From an uncultured Pseudorhodobacter sp. (lineage in GTDB: Bacteria; Pseudomonadota; Alphaproteobacteria; Rhodobacterales; Rhodobacteraceae): a stretch of DNA of 64,000 bases. The stretch covers positions 1 to 64,000 of the forward strand of contig CAJXWJ010000003.1 of assembly GCA_913062925.1 (NCBI GenBank), read 5' to 3'. The first letter of the stretch is position 1, and the number at the start of each line of letters is the position of its first letter. Below the pieces are notes generated by a model, which worked only from the letters and a program-made list of their open reading frames with translations, did no database searches and was not told the origin of the DNA. Shown piece after piece: positions 42,862-51,483 of this stretch. A program made the translations under genes and the position numbers.

Positions 42862-43997
42862 CCCCGCCTTGTGATCGCGCGTCCCAGCAGCGGCACCAGC
42901 GCCAGCAGGCAGGCGGCAAAGACAAAGGCAAAGCGCAGGCCGAACTGGCCTGCGATCATGCCGACCAAGGGCGGGCCGAAGAAATAGCCGAAATAGCCAA
43001 ACAGGGTCGCGCGCGCCACCGCCCGCGCTCTTGCGGCCGGGTTGGCCTTTTGGCCGACCAGCGAAAAGGCGGTCGGCGCAATCACCGATGATCCGATGCC
43101 CATGATCACAAACCCCGCATAGGCCATCGCGGGGCTGACCGCGGCGGCCGCCGTCAGCGCACCCGTGGCCGAGATCACCGCACCGCCGGTCAGCAGCCAA
43201 AGCGCGGGCAGGCGGCTGGCAAGACCTTGGCCAAACAGCCGCGCGATACCCATGGTAATCGCCATCAGCGCAGGCCCCAAAGCGCCCGCAGTGGCACTGC
43301 CGCCCAAGGTTTTCTCGATATGCAGCGCCGACCAATTCTCGGCGGCGTTTTCGGTCATAAAGGCCACCAAGACCATCGCCCCACCCAGAACCGGCAGCCA
43401 GCCCAGATGCGCCGCCCCTTGCCCCTTGGGGCGGGCCAGCCCGTCGATCCGGCCATCGGCTTCGATGCTGGCCAGCGACAGCAGCAGCGCCAGCCCGGCC
43501 ATCAGCGCAAAAACCTCTGGCGGCCCAAAGCCCGCCTGCCGCAGCGCGCCGGTGGCCAAGGCGCCCCCCGCATAGCCAAAGCTATAGGCGGCGTGGCTGA
43601 GGTTCATCAGCGGCGCGCCACGGGCATTTTCCAAGGCCGCCACCCGCGCGTTCATCATCACATCGGTCAAGCCGGTGCCCGCACCCGCCGCCATCATCGC
43701 CAGCGGAAACAGCGCAAGACTGGCCTGACCGGGCAGCACAAAGCCCAGACACATCAGCGTGCAAGACAAAGGCAAGGCCGCGCGGCCAAAAGCCACCCCC
43801 GCCAAGGGCGCCAGCAGCATGGCAACCACCGCCGCAATCGGCGTCAGAAACAGCATCAGACCCAGCTGCGCCTCATCCACCGCCAGCATGGTCTTAATAT
43901 CAGGCAGATCCGCGGCAAACGTGCCCCAAAGCACCCCCATGGCTGCAAAGGCCGCAACAGCAGGACGGGCAAGGCGCAGGGTGGCAAGGGCGGTCAT
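42858..43997 (-). CDS. MFS transporter
   Basis: A 379-residue membrane protein with about 11-12 hydrophobic segments. N-terminal GVLWGTFAADLPDIKTMLAVDEAQLGLMLFLTPIAAVVAMLLAPLAG resembles the MFS family with motif A degenerate after helix 2 (AGVAFGRAALP). The substrate is unknown; relatives include fucose-permease-like and drug-exporter-like proteins. Start 43997 (MTALATLRLARP) is chosen over 44045 because the first helix begins soon after. Confidence 0.82.
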   Translation of the reverse strand: MTALATLRLARPAVAAFAAMGVLWGTFAADLPDIKTMLAVDEAQLGLMLFLTPIAAVVAMLLAPLAGVAFGRAALPLSCTLMCLGFVLPGQASLALFPLAMMAAGAGTGLTDVMMNARVAALENARGAPLMNLSHAAYSFGYAGGALATGALRQAGFGPPEVFALMAGLALLLSLASIEADGRIDGLARPKGQGAAHLGWLPVLGGAMVLVAFMTENAAENWSALHIEKTLGGSATAGALGPALMAITMGIARLFGQGLASRLPALWLLTGGAVISATGALTAAAAVSPAMAYAGFVIMGIGSSVIAPTAFSLVGQKANPAARARAVARATLFGYFGYFFGPPLVGMIAGQFGLRFAFVFAACLLALVPLLGRAITRRG

Positions 43998-44102
43998 CGG
44001 CTCTCCGGTTCTTCGGCAAAGCCATAGCGCAGGCCAAAGCGCCAAACTATCCCCGCAGCGACCCTGCGCGCGATTTATATACCCGCTGCGGCCGGTCGCC
44101 GC

Positions 44103-46298
44103 TTACTCCGACTTTGATCGATATTCGTAGCGGTAGCTGTAATTGTAGCGATATCGATAGCCAGAGGTGTTTGTCGGCTCATAGCCATTCAAAACCGCAC
44201 CCGTGATTTTTACGCCAGCGCCTTCAAGCGTGCGCTGCGTGGCCTCGATCTCACCAATCTGGGTGACGCCATAGCGGGCCACAATCAAAGTGCCACCGGC
44301 AATGCGGCCAAGCACCGCGGGGTCGGTCACTGCCAAAACAGGCGGTGTGTCAATCAAGATCAGGTCAAATTCTTTGTCCAACAGCGCCAAAAGCTCTGTC
44401 ATCCTCGGCCGCATCAGCAATTCAGCTGGGTTTGGCGGAAAGCGGCCGGTGCCGATAAAGCTCAGGCCCTCCACCGGACCCTGGATCATCACCTCGGCCA
44501 AGGTTTTTTCCTCGGCCAGATATTGCGCAAGGCCAGGGGTGTTTTTGGGCTGATTAAAGAACTTGCGCAAATGACCGCGGCGCAAATCGCCATCGATCAG
44601 GCAAACGCGCTGGCCGCCCTGCGCCATCACCACAGCAAGATTGGCTGAGGTGAAGCTTTTGCCAACACCTGGAGCAGAGCTGGTCATCACAAGCGACTTT
44701 GTTGGAGCATCGAGCATGCCGAAATGCAGGCTGGTGCGCAAAGATCGAAACGCCTCAATCGCAAGACTTGTGGGGTCTTGGATTGCCAAAATCGGATGGC
44801 GATCCGACTTTCGGCTGCGCGAGGTGTCTGCGCCGGCAACATAATTTACCGTGGCAAAGACCGGCAAACCAAGCTGCTCAATCTGATCTGCCCCCTGCAC
44901 ACCGCGCCGCAGCCAATTGCGCAGCAAAACATTCCCGATCCCAACCATCCCCCCCAACAGGAAAGAAAGCGCCAAAATCAAAGAGCCGCGCGGCGCCACG
45001 GCGGCATCGCTGGCCTGCGCCAAATCAATAATGCGAACCGAGCCAATATTGCTGGCGCGCACAACCCGCGTCGACTGGGCCTGACTTTGCAAATCGGTGT
45101 AGACCTTTTGCGCCAGCTCTAATTTATCTGTCATGTTCAGGATATTACGCTGAGTCTCGGGCAGCTTTTCGGTTTCCTGTCGCAATTGGTCCAGCTGCGC
45201 CTGCAAACGCGCACGGTTGTTCAGCAGCTGCTGATAGACAGGGTGGTTCGGCGTATAGCGCTGTTTTATCTCATCTTCCTGCGCCTGAAGCGCTTGCAGG
45301 TCGGTGTTGATCCTATCAACCTGCGTCAGCAAAGATTGGCTTTCAAAGCTTAGATCGACAACCTGCGCTTGGCGGCGATAGTCGTTCAGTTCATTCTCGG
45401 CATCGCGGACCGCTTTTTCAGCGATCGGCAATTGCGTTTCCAAAAACTGCAAACCGCTGTCGGCGTTTGCGACGCCGCGATCAATGTTTTGTTTAACATA
45501 AGAATCCGCAATCGCGTTCAAAACCCGCTCGGCATAAAGCGGGTCACCCGCCTTAAATTGAAGCTGCAAAACCCCAGATCCGCGGCCTTGTTCAGATATT
45601 GTCAGCGCTTGGCGGACGGCTTCAAGCGTCTTGGACTCATCGCGCTGCATCACCAGAAATTCGCGTCCAACGGCCCCTGTCAAAGAAGCCACCCGCAGCG
45701 CAAAGGTCTGGTCTGCATTGGTCAAAGTCAGGCCAACTTGACCGGTCACAACCTCATTATCAGGCAGCGTAACGCTAAAGCTGTTTTCGCCAGTGATGGT
45801 CAGCGCAATCGGCTCTTCTACCCAAGCCGCCGTCACCTGCAACAAATCAAGCGCAATGCTGCTGTCGGGCCGCGCATAGGCCGGCAAGCCTGGAATCGGC
45901 AGACCATAGTGCTTCACCGCAACGCCGATCACAGGCATCAGCAGCGGTTCTGCCTGCCAATCCAGATGTAGCTTTGCCACCGCTTGGCCCAGCACCAGAC
46001 GCGAGCCGATGATCTCGATCTCGGTTGTGGTTTGCGCCCCGGTATCACTCAGCCCCAAAAGCTCGGTCGGCAGGCCCATCTGGCTCGACTTGCTCTCCAA
46101 CTGCACCAGCGCATCCGCCTGATAAACCTTGGCAGTGGTCACAAAAACAAACACACCAAGACAGGTGCCAAGAACCACCCAAAGCGCAATCAGCCATTTG
46201 CCGACCCAGATCGTCTCAATAAGTTGGCCCAGATCAATCTCATCAAGACCTTCATCTGCGGCGGCTGCTGTGCTTTGTCTTGCCATACGCGTCCTCAT
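44103..46298 (-). CDS. Polysaccharide co-polymerase / tyrosine autokinase (Wzc/ExoP-like)
   Basis: 731 residues. Wzz-type N-terminus with a transmembrane helix (KWLIALWVVLGTCLGVFVFVTT), a long periplasmic coiled coil (about 270-400) and a second helix (GSLILALSFLLGGMVGIGNVLL). The cytoplasmic BY-kinase carries Walker A MTSSAPGVGKSFTSANLAV, Walker A' VCLIDGDLRRG and Walker B FDLILIDTPPVL. The tail is a tyrosine cluster with seven Tyr alternating with other residues (YRYRYNYSYRYEY). Such kinases control chain length and export of exopolysaccharide. It overlaps wzb by 4 nt (ATGA). Confidence 0.92.
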   Translation of the reverse strand: MRTRMARQSTAAAADEGLDEIDLGQLIETIWVGKWLIALWVVLGTCLGVFVFVTTAKVYQADALVQLESKSSQMGLPTELLGLSDTGAQTTTEIEIIGSRLVLGQAVAKLHLDWQAEPLLMPVIGVAVKHYGLPIPGLPAYARPDSSIALDLLQVTAAWVEEPIALTITGENSFSVTLPDNEVVTGQVGLTLTNADQTFALRVASLTGAVGREFLVMQRDESKTLEAVRQALTISEQGRGSGVLQLQFKAGDPLYAERVLNAIADSYVKQNIDRGVANADSGLQFLETQLPIAEKAVRDAENELNDYRRQAQVVDLSFESQSLLTQVDRINTDLQALQAQEDEIKQRYTPNHPVYQQLLNNRARLQAQLDQLRQETEKLPETQRNILNMTDKLELAQKVYTDLQSQAQSTRVVRASNIGSVRIIDLAQASDAAVAPRGSLILALSFLLGGMVGIGNVLLRNWLRRGVQGADQIEQLGLPVFATVNYVAGADTSRSRKSDRHPILAIQDPTSLAIEAFRSLRTSLHFGMLDAPTKSLVMTSSAPGVGKSFTSANLAVVMAQGGQRVCLIDGDLRRGHLRKFFNQPKNTPGLAQYLAEEKTLAEVMIQGPVEGLSFIGTGRFPPNPAELLMRPRMTELLALLDKEFDLILIDTPPVLAVTDPAVLGRIAGGTLIVARYGVTQIGEIEATQRTLEGAGVKITGAVLNGYEPTNTSGYRYRYNYSYRYEYRSKSE

Positions 46299-46732
46299 TT
46301 GCCTTTCAGCCGCTGTGCCCAGGCTGTCGCCGCGGACTCGATCTTCTCAAACGTCAGTTGGTGAAATTCCCGCGACGTCCGATAAGGGTCTTCGATCGCA
46401 CGCGCGCCGGACCAATGATCAAGAAGCATGGTTTTTCCCAAAAGTTGCGGCGCAAGCCGGCCAATTTCCTGCCGATGCCCAGCCTCCATCACAAGAATAA
46501 GATCCTGTTTGGCCCCAAGCTCTGGGGTGAATTGTCGTGCCTTATGCCCAGCAAGACTGACCCCGTGATCCAGCGCGACCTCGGCCGCCGTCGCATCGGC
46601 AGCATGGCCAACCAAAGCGCCGATCCCGGCCGAGGTGACGGTCAGATCAGGCAGCTTTGCTTGCAGTACCCGCTCTGCAACGGGAGATCGGCAGATATTA
46701 CCGACACAAACAACCAGAACCGAGGTTATCAC
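46295..46732 (-). CDS. wzb: Low-molecular-weight protein tyrosine phosphatase (Wzb-like)
   Basis: 145 residues. The P-loop VCVGNICRSPVAERVL carries the CX5R active site (C-V-G-N-I-C-R-S) and the general acid Asp lies in IEDPYRTSREFH. It dephosphorylates the tyrosine tail of the Wzc-like kinase. The GTG start at 46732, 11 nt after wza, puts the fold at the N-terminus; an upstream frame would overlap wza. Confidence 0.88.
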   Translation of the reverse strand: MITSVLVVCVGNICRSPVAERVLQAKLPDLTVTSAGIGALVGHAADATAAEVALDHGVSLAGHKARQFTPELGAKQDLILVMEAGHRQEIGRLAPQLLGKTMLLDHWSGARAIEDPYRTSREFHQLTFEKIESAATAWAQRLKGK

Positions 46733-46743
46733 CTGTCTATGCC

Positions 46744-47808
46744 CTAATTTGTAATGGTTTGGGCGGCGCGGGTCGCTGTTACAGTCGGCAGCAACCCCGA
46801 AATCGTATCGTTCCATCGCGACAAGGGCGAGCGCACCACATAAACAACATCCGCGGGTTCCAGCACAAAGCGCGTGCCCAACAGCAGGCCTGTCGGTGAT
46901 AAGGTTTCAAGTTGGAATACCGTCATCCGGCCGTTAACAAGGCGAAACACAAAAACGCCGCGGGCATCTGCACGGGTCTCGTTCAGACCGCCTTGTCGCG
47001 TGATCGCCTGCGTCAAAGTGATGGGTTCTTGCGACAGATCAATTGCAGCAGGCTTCGAGATTTGGCCCAGCAGATAGGCCTCTTGCGCCCGCCGCCGTGT
47101 CACGGTGACAACGTCACCCGCACGCAGCAGCGGATTGTTTTGCTCGAGCCCCGCATTCAGAAAGCCAGCCAAATCAATCGTGTAAAGCCGGCCGCCGCGT
47201 TGCAGCGAAACCGCCCGCGTATCTGCGGCTTCGGTCAAGCCACCCGCCGCGTTGATCGCCGTGATTAAGGTGGTCGGCGCAAGTGTTATGGCCTGACTGT
47301 TCGGCGCTTTTACCTCGCCCGCGACAACAACCCGCTGCGAGTTAAAGGCCGCGACACGCACTTCAACCTGTGGGCTGGGAATAAAATTTGCCAACCGCTC
47401 TGCCACTTCGGCGCGGACATCGCTAGCGGTGCGACCGCCCGCCTCGACTTCACCGATAAAGGGATAGTTAAAGCTGCCATCCGCCTGCACATAAAAACCA
47501 CTGTCTTCGGCAGCACCACGCGGCCCGACGGGCAGCATCAATTCAGGATGATCAAAAACAATGACATTCAACAGATCGCCCGATCCGATCCGATAATCCG
47601 AAGCCTTGCCAACCGGCAAAGCAGAGCGGGCATAGCCGCGGGCAGGCTGACTAAAGGTGTCAATATTCGAGGCGTCAAGGCGAACAATCGCGACATTTTC
47701 AATCGCCGTCTTTTGTTGATCCGGGGTAACCGGAAATTCAACAAAACCTTGAGAGCAAGAGGCAAGGCCTGACGAAATCACGAGCGCCATTAATACTTTT
47801 GCCAACAT
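46744..47808 (-). CDS. wza: Polysaccharide export outer-membrane lipoprotein (Wza-like)
   Basis: 354 residues. Lipoprotein signal MLAKVLMALVISSGLASCSQ with lipobox LASC. Poly_export domain DYRIGSGDLLNVIVFDHPEL, followed by SLBB-type repeats (VVVAGEVKAPNSQAITLAPTTLITAINAAGGLTEAADTRAVSLQRGG and AYLLGQISKPAAIDL). It forms the outer-membrane channel for capsule or exopolysaccharide export with the Wzc-like protein. Confidence 0.93.
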   Translation of the reverse strand: MLAKVLMALVISSGLASCSQGFVEFPVTPDQQKTAIENVAIVRLDASNIDTFSQPARGYARSALPVGKASDYRIGSGDLLNVIVFDHPELMLPVGPRGAAEDSGFYVQADGSFNYPFIGEVEAGGRTASDVRAEVAERLANFIPSPQVEVRVAAFNSQRVVVAGEVKAPNSQAITLAPTTLITAINAAGGLTEAADTRAVSLQRGGRLYTIDLAGFLNAGLEQNNPLLRAGDVVTVTRRRAQEAYLLGQISKPAAIDLSQEPITLTQAITRQGGLNETRADARGVFVFRLVNGRMTVFQLETLSPTGLLLGTRFVLEPADVVYVVRSPLSRWNDTISGLLPTVTATRAAQTITN

Positions 47809-47920
47809 TCATAAAACCTCTTGATCCTTCCCCCGTGTGTTAACTGAAAAAATTGATCGAAGGAACTCAAAAATCCACCCAAGATTCAATCTTGGATTGA
47901 ATGCTGCTATTTCTTTATAT
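47809..47920. other. Intergenic region between capD-like gene and wza with a small palindrome
   Basis: CCAAGAT-TCA-ATCTTGG (47879-47895) forms a 7-bp stem; on the minus strand GATTTTT follows 5 nt later. It could be a weak terminator after the CapD-like gene or an operator for wza. The region is AT-rich compared with its neighbours. No clear promoter was identified. Confidence 0.35.
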
Positions 47921-49879
47921 CTATTCTGCCGCCAGCTTTGCAGAAACTGCGTCACTGTCTTTTTGAAGCCACACCAGATCGCTGACCTCTGATGCTGCAT
48001 GATAGTCGATTTGGCCAAGCGTAAGCAGGTGCTTGATCTTTGGCACATCTTGATCAGCGCAAGCCTCGGCTAATGCTTGCAGTCTAACATTAAGATCCTC
48101 CCAGGACAGCAGCGCCTCTTGGGCTTTGGAAATCTGCGGATGTTCCGTCGGGGTTGCGCGATTGCACAGTAAAAGCTCTTCATAAAGCTTTTCGCCAGGC
48201 CGCAGACCGGTAAAATAAATCGCAATATCACCATCAAGCGGGGCATCAACAGCGGCGCCTTCGTTCTGGATCACCGGTTTTAATCCAGAAAGCCAGGCGA
48301 TGCGCAGGGCCAGATCCAGAATTTTAACTGGCTGGCCCATATCAAGCACAAAAACTTCGCCGCCCTGCGACAGGGCTCCGGCTTGCAGCACCAGTTGCGC
48401 CGCCTCGGGGATGGTCATGAAATAGCGGGTAATCTGGGGATGCGTAACCGTGATCGGCCCGCCTTCCGCAATTTGACGGCGAAACAGCGGAATAACCGAG
48501 CCGGATGAGCCTAAAACATTGCCAAAACGCACCATCGAAAACCGCGTTCTGGTCTGACGCGCAGCCCATGCCTGACAGACCAGCTCGGCCATCCGCTTGC
48601 TTGCGCCCATGACATTGGTGGGGCGCACGGCCTTATCGGTGGAGATCAGAATAAAAGCTTCAACCCGTTCAAGAACAGCAGCCTCTGAGAGGGTCACCGT
48701 GCCGAAGAGATTGTTCCGAATGCCTTCTAAGACGTTCTGCTCGACCATCGGCACATGCTTATAGGCGGCGGCATGATAAAGCGTTTGCACCCCCCAGCCC
48801 GCCAGCACCGATCTGACGCGTTGAAAATCGCAGACCGACCCCAACACTGGCACGATCTGGATGGTTTGACCTTTGGCAGCCGCAAGCAGTTCAGCATGAA
48901 TTTGGTAAAGCTGAAATTCAGACATCTCGAACAGGATCAGGGTTTTAGGGCGCGCCAAAAGAATCTGGCGGCACAATTCCGAGCCAATCGAGCCGCCCGC
49001 CCCAGTGACCATAACAACCTTGGCTTCGATCATCTGCTGTATCAAATCAGCTCGTGGCGTCACAGGATCGCGACCAAGCAGGTCTTCAATCGCAATCTCG
49101 CGCAGGTCAGAGACTTTGGCCTTGCCCGAAACAAGATCTGACATCGCAGGCACGGTCTGGAGCCGAACCGGCAGCGGTGCCAAAGCATCCAACACAGCTT
49201 TGCGTGCAGCGCGATGCAGGCTTGGCATGGCCAGCAACACGGTTTTTGCCTGCGTTTTGTCAATCAAACGGGGCAGATCCTTCGGCGCATGGACGCGCAG
49301 ACCGCCGATCTCGGAGCCCTGAAGATCGGGTGCATCATCGACAAAAGCCCTTGGCGCAAAGGCAGGCCCATGCTGCAAAGACGCAAGCAGCTGCCGCCCC
49401 GAAGAGCCTGCGCCATAGATGATAACAGGCGCGCGCGGCTGCGCCTGACTTAACAAAAACAGACTGCGCATCGCCATTCGCCCGCCCGCGAGGAGATAGA
49501 AGGCCAGTAAAGTATAGATCACGGGCACAGACCTTGGCAGCGCCAGCCCCAACAGCTGGGCGCCAATCAGCATCAGCAGGCCCGAAGCAAGGCAGCCAAT
49601 CAGAATAGCCTGCAAAACAGCACTGTCGGCATAGCGCAGAATGGCGCGGTAAAATCCCAAATGGACAAAGAGGCCAAGGGTTGGTGGCAGCATAACGGCC
49701 AATATCAGCCAAACATCCGGCCAAGGCACCGCCGACAGATTGCCAAGTCGCAGCATCATCGCCACACAGAGTGACAGGCCCAGCAGGGTGATATCAGCAA
49801 TGACTTGCAAACAGCGTTTAGACCCGCGTGGCAAGGAAAGCAGCCGCTTTATCGCAGGAGAGAGGGCCGAAAGCACCAT
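47921..49879 (-). CDS. Nucleoside-diphosphate-sugar dehydratase/epimerase (CapD/WbpM-like)
   Basis: 652 residues. Four to five N-terminal membrane helices (LLGLSLCVAMMLRLG, AVMLPPTLGLFVHLGFYRAIL and others), a degenerate Rossmann-like domain (APVIIYGAGSSGRQLLASL) and a full C-terminal SDR domain (VMVTGAGGSIGSELCRQIL). Members convert UDP-GlcNAc to 4-keto-6-deoxy sugars for O-antigen or capsule. The active-site motif must be checked for the usual Met/Lys substitutions. It begins the polysaccharide operon, 112 nt from wza. Confidence 0.9.
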   Translation of the reverse strand: MVLSALSPAIKRLLSLPRGSKRCLQVIADITLLGLSLCVAMMLRLGNLSAVPWPDVWLILAVMLPPTLGLFVHLGFYRAILRYADSAVLQAILIGCLASGLLMLIGAQLLGLALPRSVPVIYTLLAFYLLAGGRMAMRSLFLLSQAQPRAPVIIYGAGSSGRQLLASLQHGPAFAPRAFVDDAPDLQGSEIGGLRVHAPKDLPRLIDKTQAKTVLLAMPSLHRAARKAVLDALAPLPVRLQTVPAMSDLVSGKAKVSDLREIAIEDLLGRDPVTPRADLIQQMIEAKVVMVTGAGGSIGSELCRQILLARPKTLILFEMSEFQLYQIHAELLAAAKGQTIQIVPVLGSVCDFQRVRSVLAGWGVQTLYHAAAYKHVPMVEQNVLEGIRNNLFGTVTLSEAAVLERVEAFILISTDKAVRPTNVMGASKRMAELVCQAWAARQTRTRFSMVRFGNVLGSSGSVIPLFRRQIAEGGPITVTHPQITRYFMTIPEAAQLVLQAGALSQGGEVFVLDMGQPVKILDLALRIAWLSGLKPVIQNEGAAVDAPLDGDIAIYFTGLRPGEKLYEELLLCNRATPTEHPQISKAQEALLSWEDLNVRLQALAEACADQDVPKIKHLLTLGQIDYHAASEVSDLVWLQKDSDAVSAKLAAE

Positions 49880-50039
49880 CTTAACAATACTTTATATGAA
49901 AAAGGTCAGCATCTAATACATCTCGAGCATAGCCAGAGTGTCTGAAGAAACCCTTTTCAAAACCAGTATTCCACCAAGGCGCTTACAACAATTTGCCTAA
50001 ATTTCTACGAGCATCAGGCCTAAGCCAGATGCCCGCACC

Positions 50040-51473
50040 TTAGGTTTTTTGGTTTGGCGCCAGATCAATCACATCGTCTTCAACCTCGGCGGCTTTGGGT
50101 TGTCCCACCAGCAGCGGCAAAAGTTCGGCCCCCGTCGCACTTTGACCCGAGGTTTCGACCGGATCGCGCCAGCTGAGGGTGTCAAAGCCGCCGCAATTCT
50201 CGCAGATCGGCTGCCAAGTGGCGTGGATGGCCTGACATTTATCGCAGCACCACTGCGGGCCACGCGGAGCGGTCAGCGCGCGCGACAACCAGCCGCGCAC
50301 AACCGCCTCGTCAGAGCCTTCGCCGCGTTCAACCGCCGCCATGATCGCAAGCGCCCGCTGCGTTGGCCGCGCGGTGGGCAGATCGCCCAGCGCACGACGG
50401 GCCGCCGGATAATCTTCGGCGGCGATGTTCAGCTCGGCCAGCAAGAGTTTGGTCTGGTCGCTGTCACCATGCTGCGAGGTCAGTGCGGCAAAGCGTTTCA
50501 AACGCTGAACCGGGGTCTCTTCAGGCTCTATATCGGCAAAAGCAGCGGCAATTTCGGGATGCGGCAGCACGCTCCAGGCCTTTTTCAGAATGCGCGCCGC
50601 CGCTTTCTTATCGCCCTTTTCAATCAAGCCACGCCCCGCCATCACCGCCGCCGGAATCAGATCGGGCGAGCGTTTGTTGGCCTCGATCGCGGCCTCGCGG
50701 GCCTCGGTGCTGGCGGTTTCATCCATCACGCCGCGCGCCTCTTGCAGCGCAAGCACGGCGTCGCGACGACGGTAGACATCCTTGGGCAGGCTACCGGCCT
50801 TCAGCTTGGCGCCCAAAGTGGTTCGCGCGCCTTTCCAATCGGCTTTTTCTGATTGCAGTTTTAGCAAAATATCCTGCGTCTCGGCATGCTTGGGCTTCAG
50901 CGCAAAGGCCTTTTCAGCCAAGGCAAGGGCTGTGTCGGTATCACCCTCGGCCAGCTTTTGCCGCAGCAAGCCGCGCACGCCGACAAAGCGCGTCGCCTCA
51001 TTGCTGACCAAAGCGCGATAGGCCGCGGTGGCGCGTTTTGTATCGCCTGCGGCCTCGGCGGCTTGGGCCACCAATAGCGTTGTCAGATCAGGACTTTCCA
51101 AAAACTTCTCGGCACGCTGAGCACGGATCAGCGCCAAACGCCCCTCGCCCGAAGCCAGCGCCATCAGCCCTTCAGACAGCGCCTGATAGCCCTTTCTTTC
51201 ACGATTGCGGTCGAAATAGCGCGAAATCGCGGTTTCATCGCCGTTCAAAAAGCGCAGCGTTGCAACCAAAAGGCCGGTCAGCTTCATCACCAGCCACAGC
51301 AGCGCAACCAAAAGCAAAAGCACAATGGCGGCTTGCAATGGCCCCAGACTGAATTCCCAGCCCGCCACCGCAATCCGCACCCCTTCGGGCGATTGCAGCA
51401 GCAGATCGGCGCCATAGGTCAGCCCCGCAATCGCGGCAATAAACAGCAAAACTTTAATCAAAGACCACAGCAT
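50040..51473 (-). CDS. hemY: HemY-family TPR membrane protein with C-terminal zinc-ribbon motif
   Basis: 477 residues. Two N-terminal transmembrane helices (LIKVLLFIAAIAGLTYGADLLL, LGPLQAAIVLLLLVALLWLVM), then TPR-like helical repeats (about 95-370). Near the C-terminus, CDKC...CENC (about 410-427) forms a zinc-ribbon/rubredoxin-like knuckle followed by an acidic tail. Alphaproteobacterial HemY proteins sit downstream of hemD, but their biochemical role in heme synthesis is unproven. Start 51473 (MLWSLIKVLL) begins at the first helix; GTG/ATG further upstream overlaps the preceding gene. Confidence 0.85.
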   Translation of the reverse strand: MLWSLIKVLLFIAAIAGLTYGADLLLQSPEGVRIAVAGWEFSLGPLQAAIVLLLLVALLWLVMKLTGLLVATLRFLNGDETAISRYFDRNRERKGYQALSEGLMALASGEGRLALIRAQRAEKFLESPDLTTLLVAQAAEAAGDTKRATAAYRALVSNEATRFVGVRGLLRQKLAEGDTDTALALAEKAFALKPKHAETQDILLKLQSEKADWKGARTTLGAKLKAGSLPKDVYRRRDAVLALQEARGVMDETASTEAREAAIEANKRSPDLIPAAVMAGRGLIEKGDKKAAARILKKAWSVLPHPEIAAAFADIEPEETPVQRLKRFAALTSQHGDSDQTKLLLAELNIAAEDYPAARRALGDLPTARPTQRALAIMAAVERGEGSDEAVVRGWLSRALTAPRGPQWCCDKCQAIHATWQPICENCGGFDTLSWRDPVETSGQSATGAELLPLLVGQPKAAEVEDDVIDLAPNQKT

Positions 51474-51483
51474 AGCAGACCCC

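Noticed and set aside
47879-47895. Definite terminator of the CapD-like gene
   Set aside because: The stem is only 7 bp and AT-rich, and the T-run is offset; an operator is equally possible, so it is described only as a palindrome.
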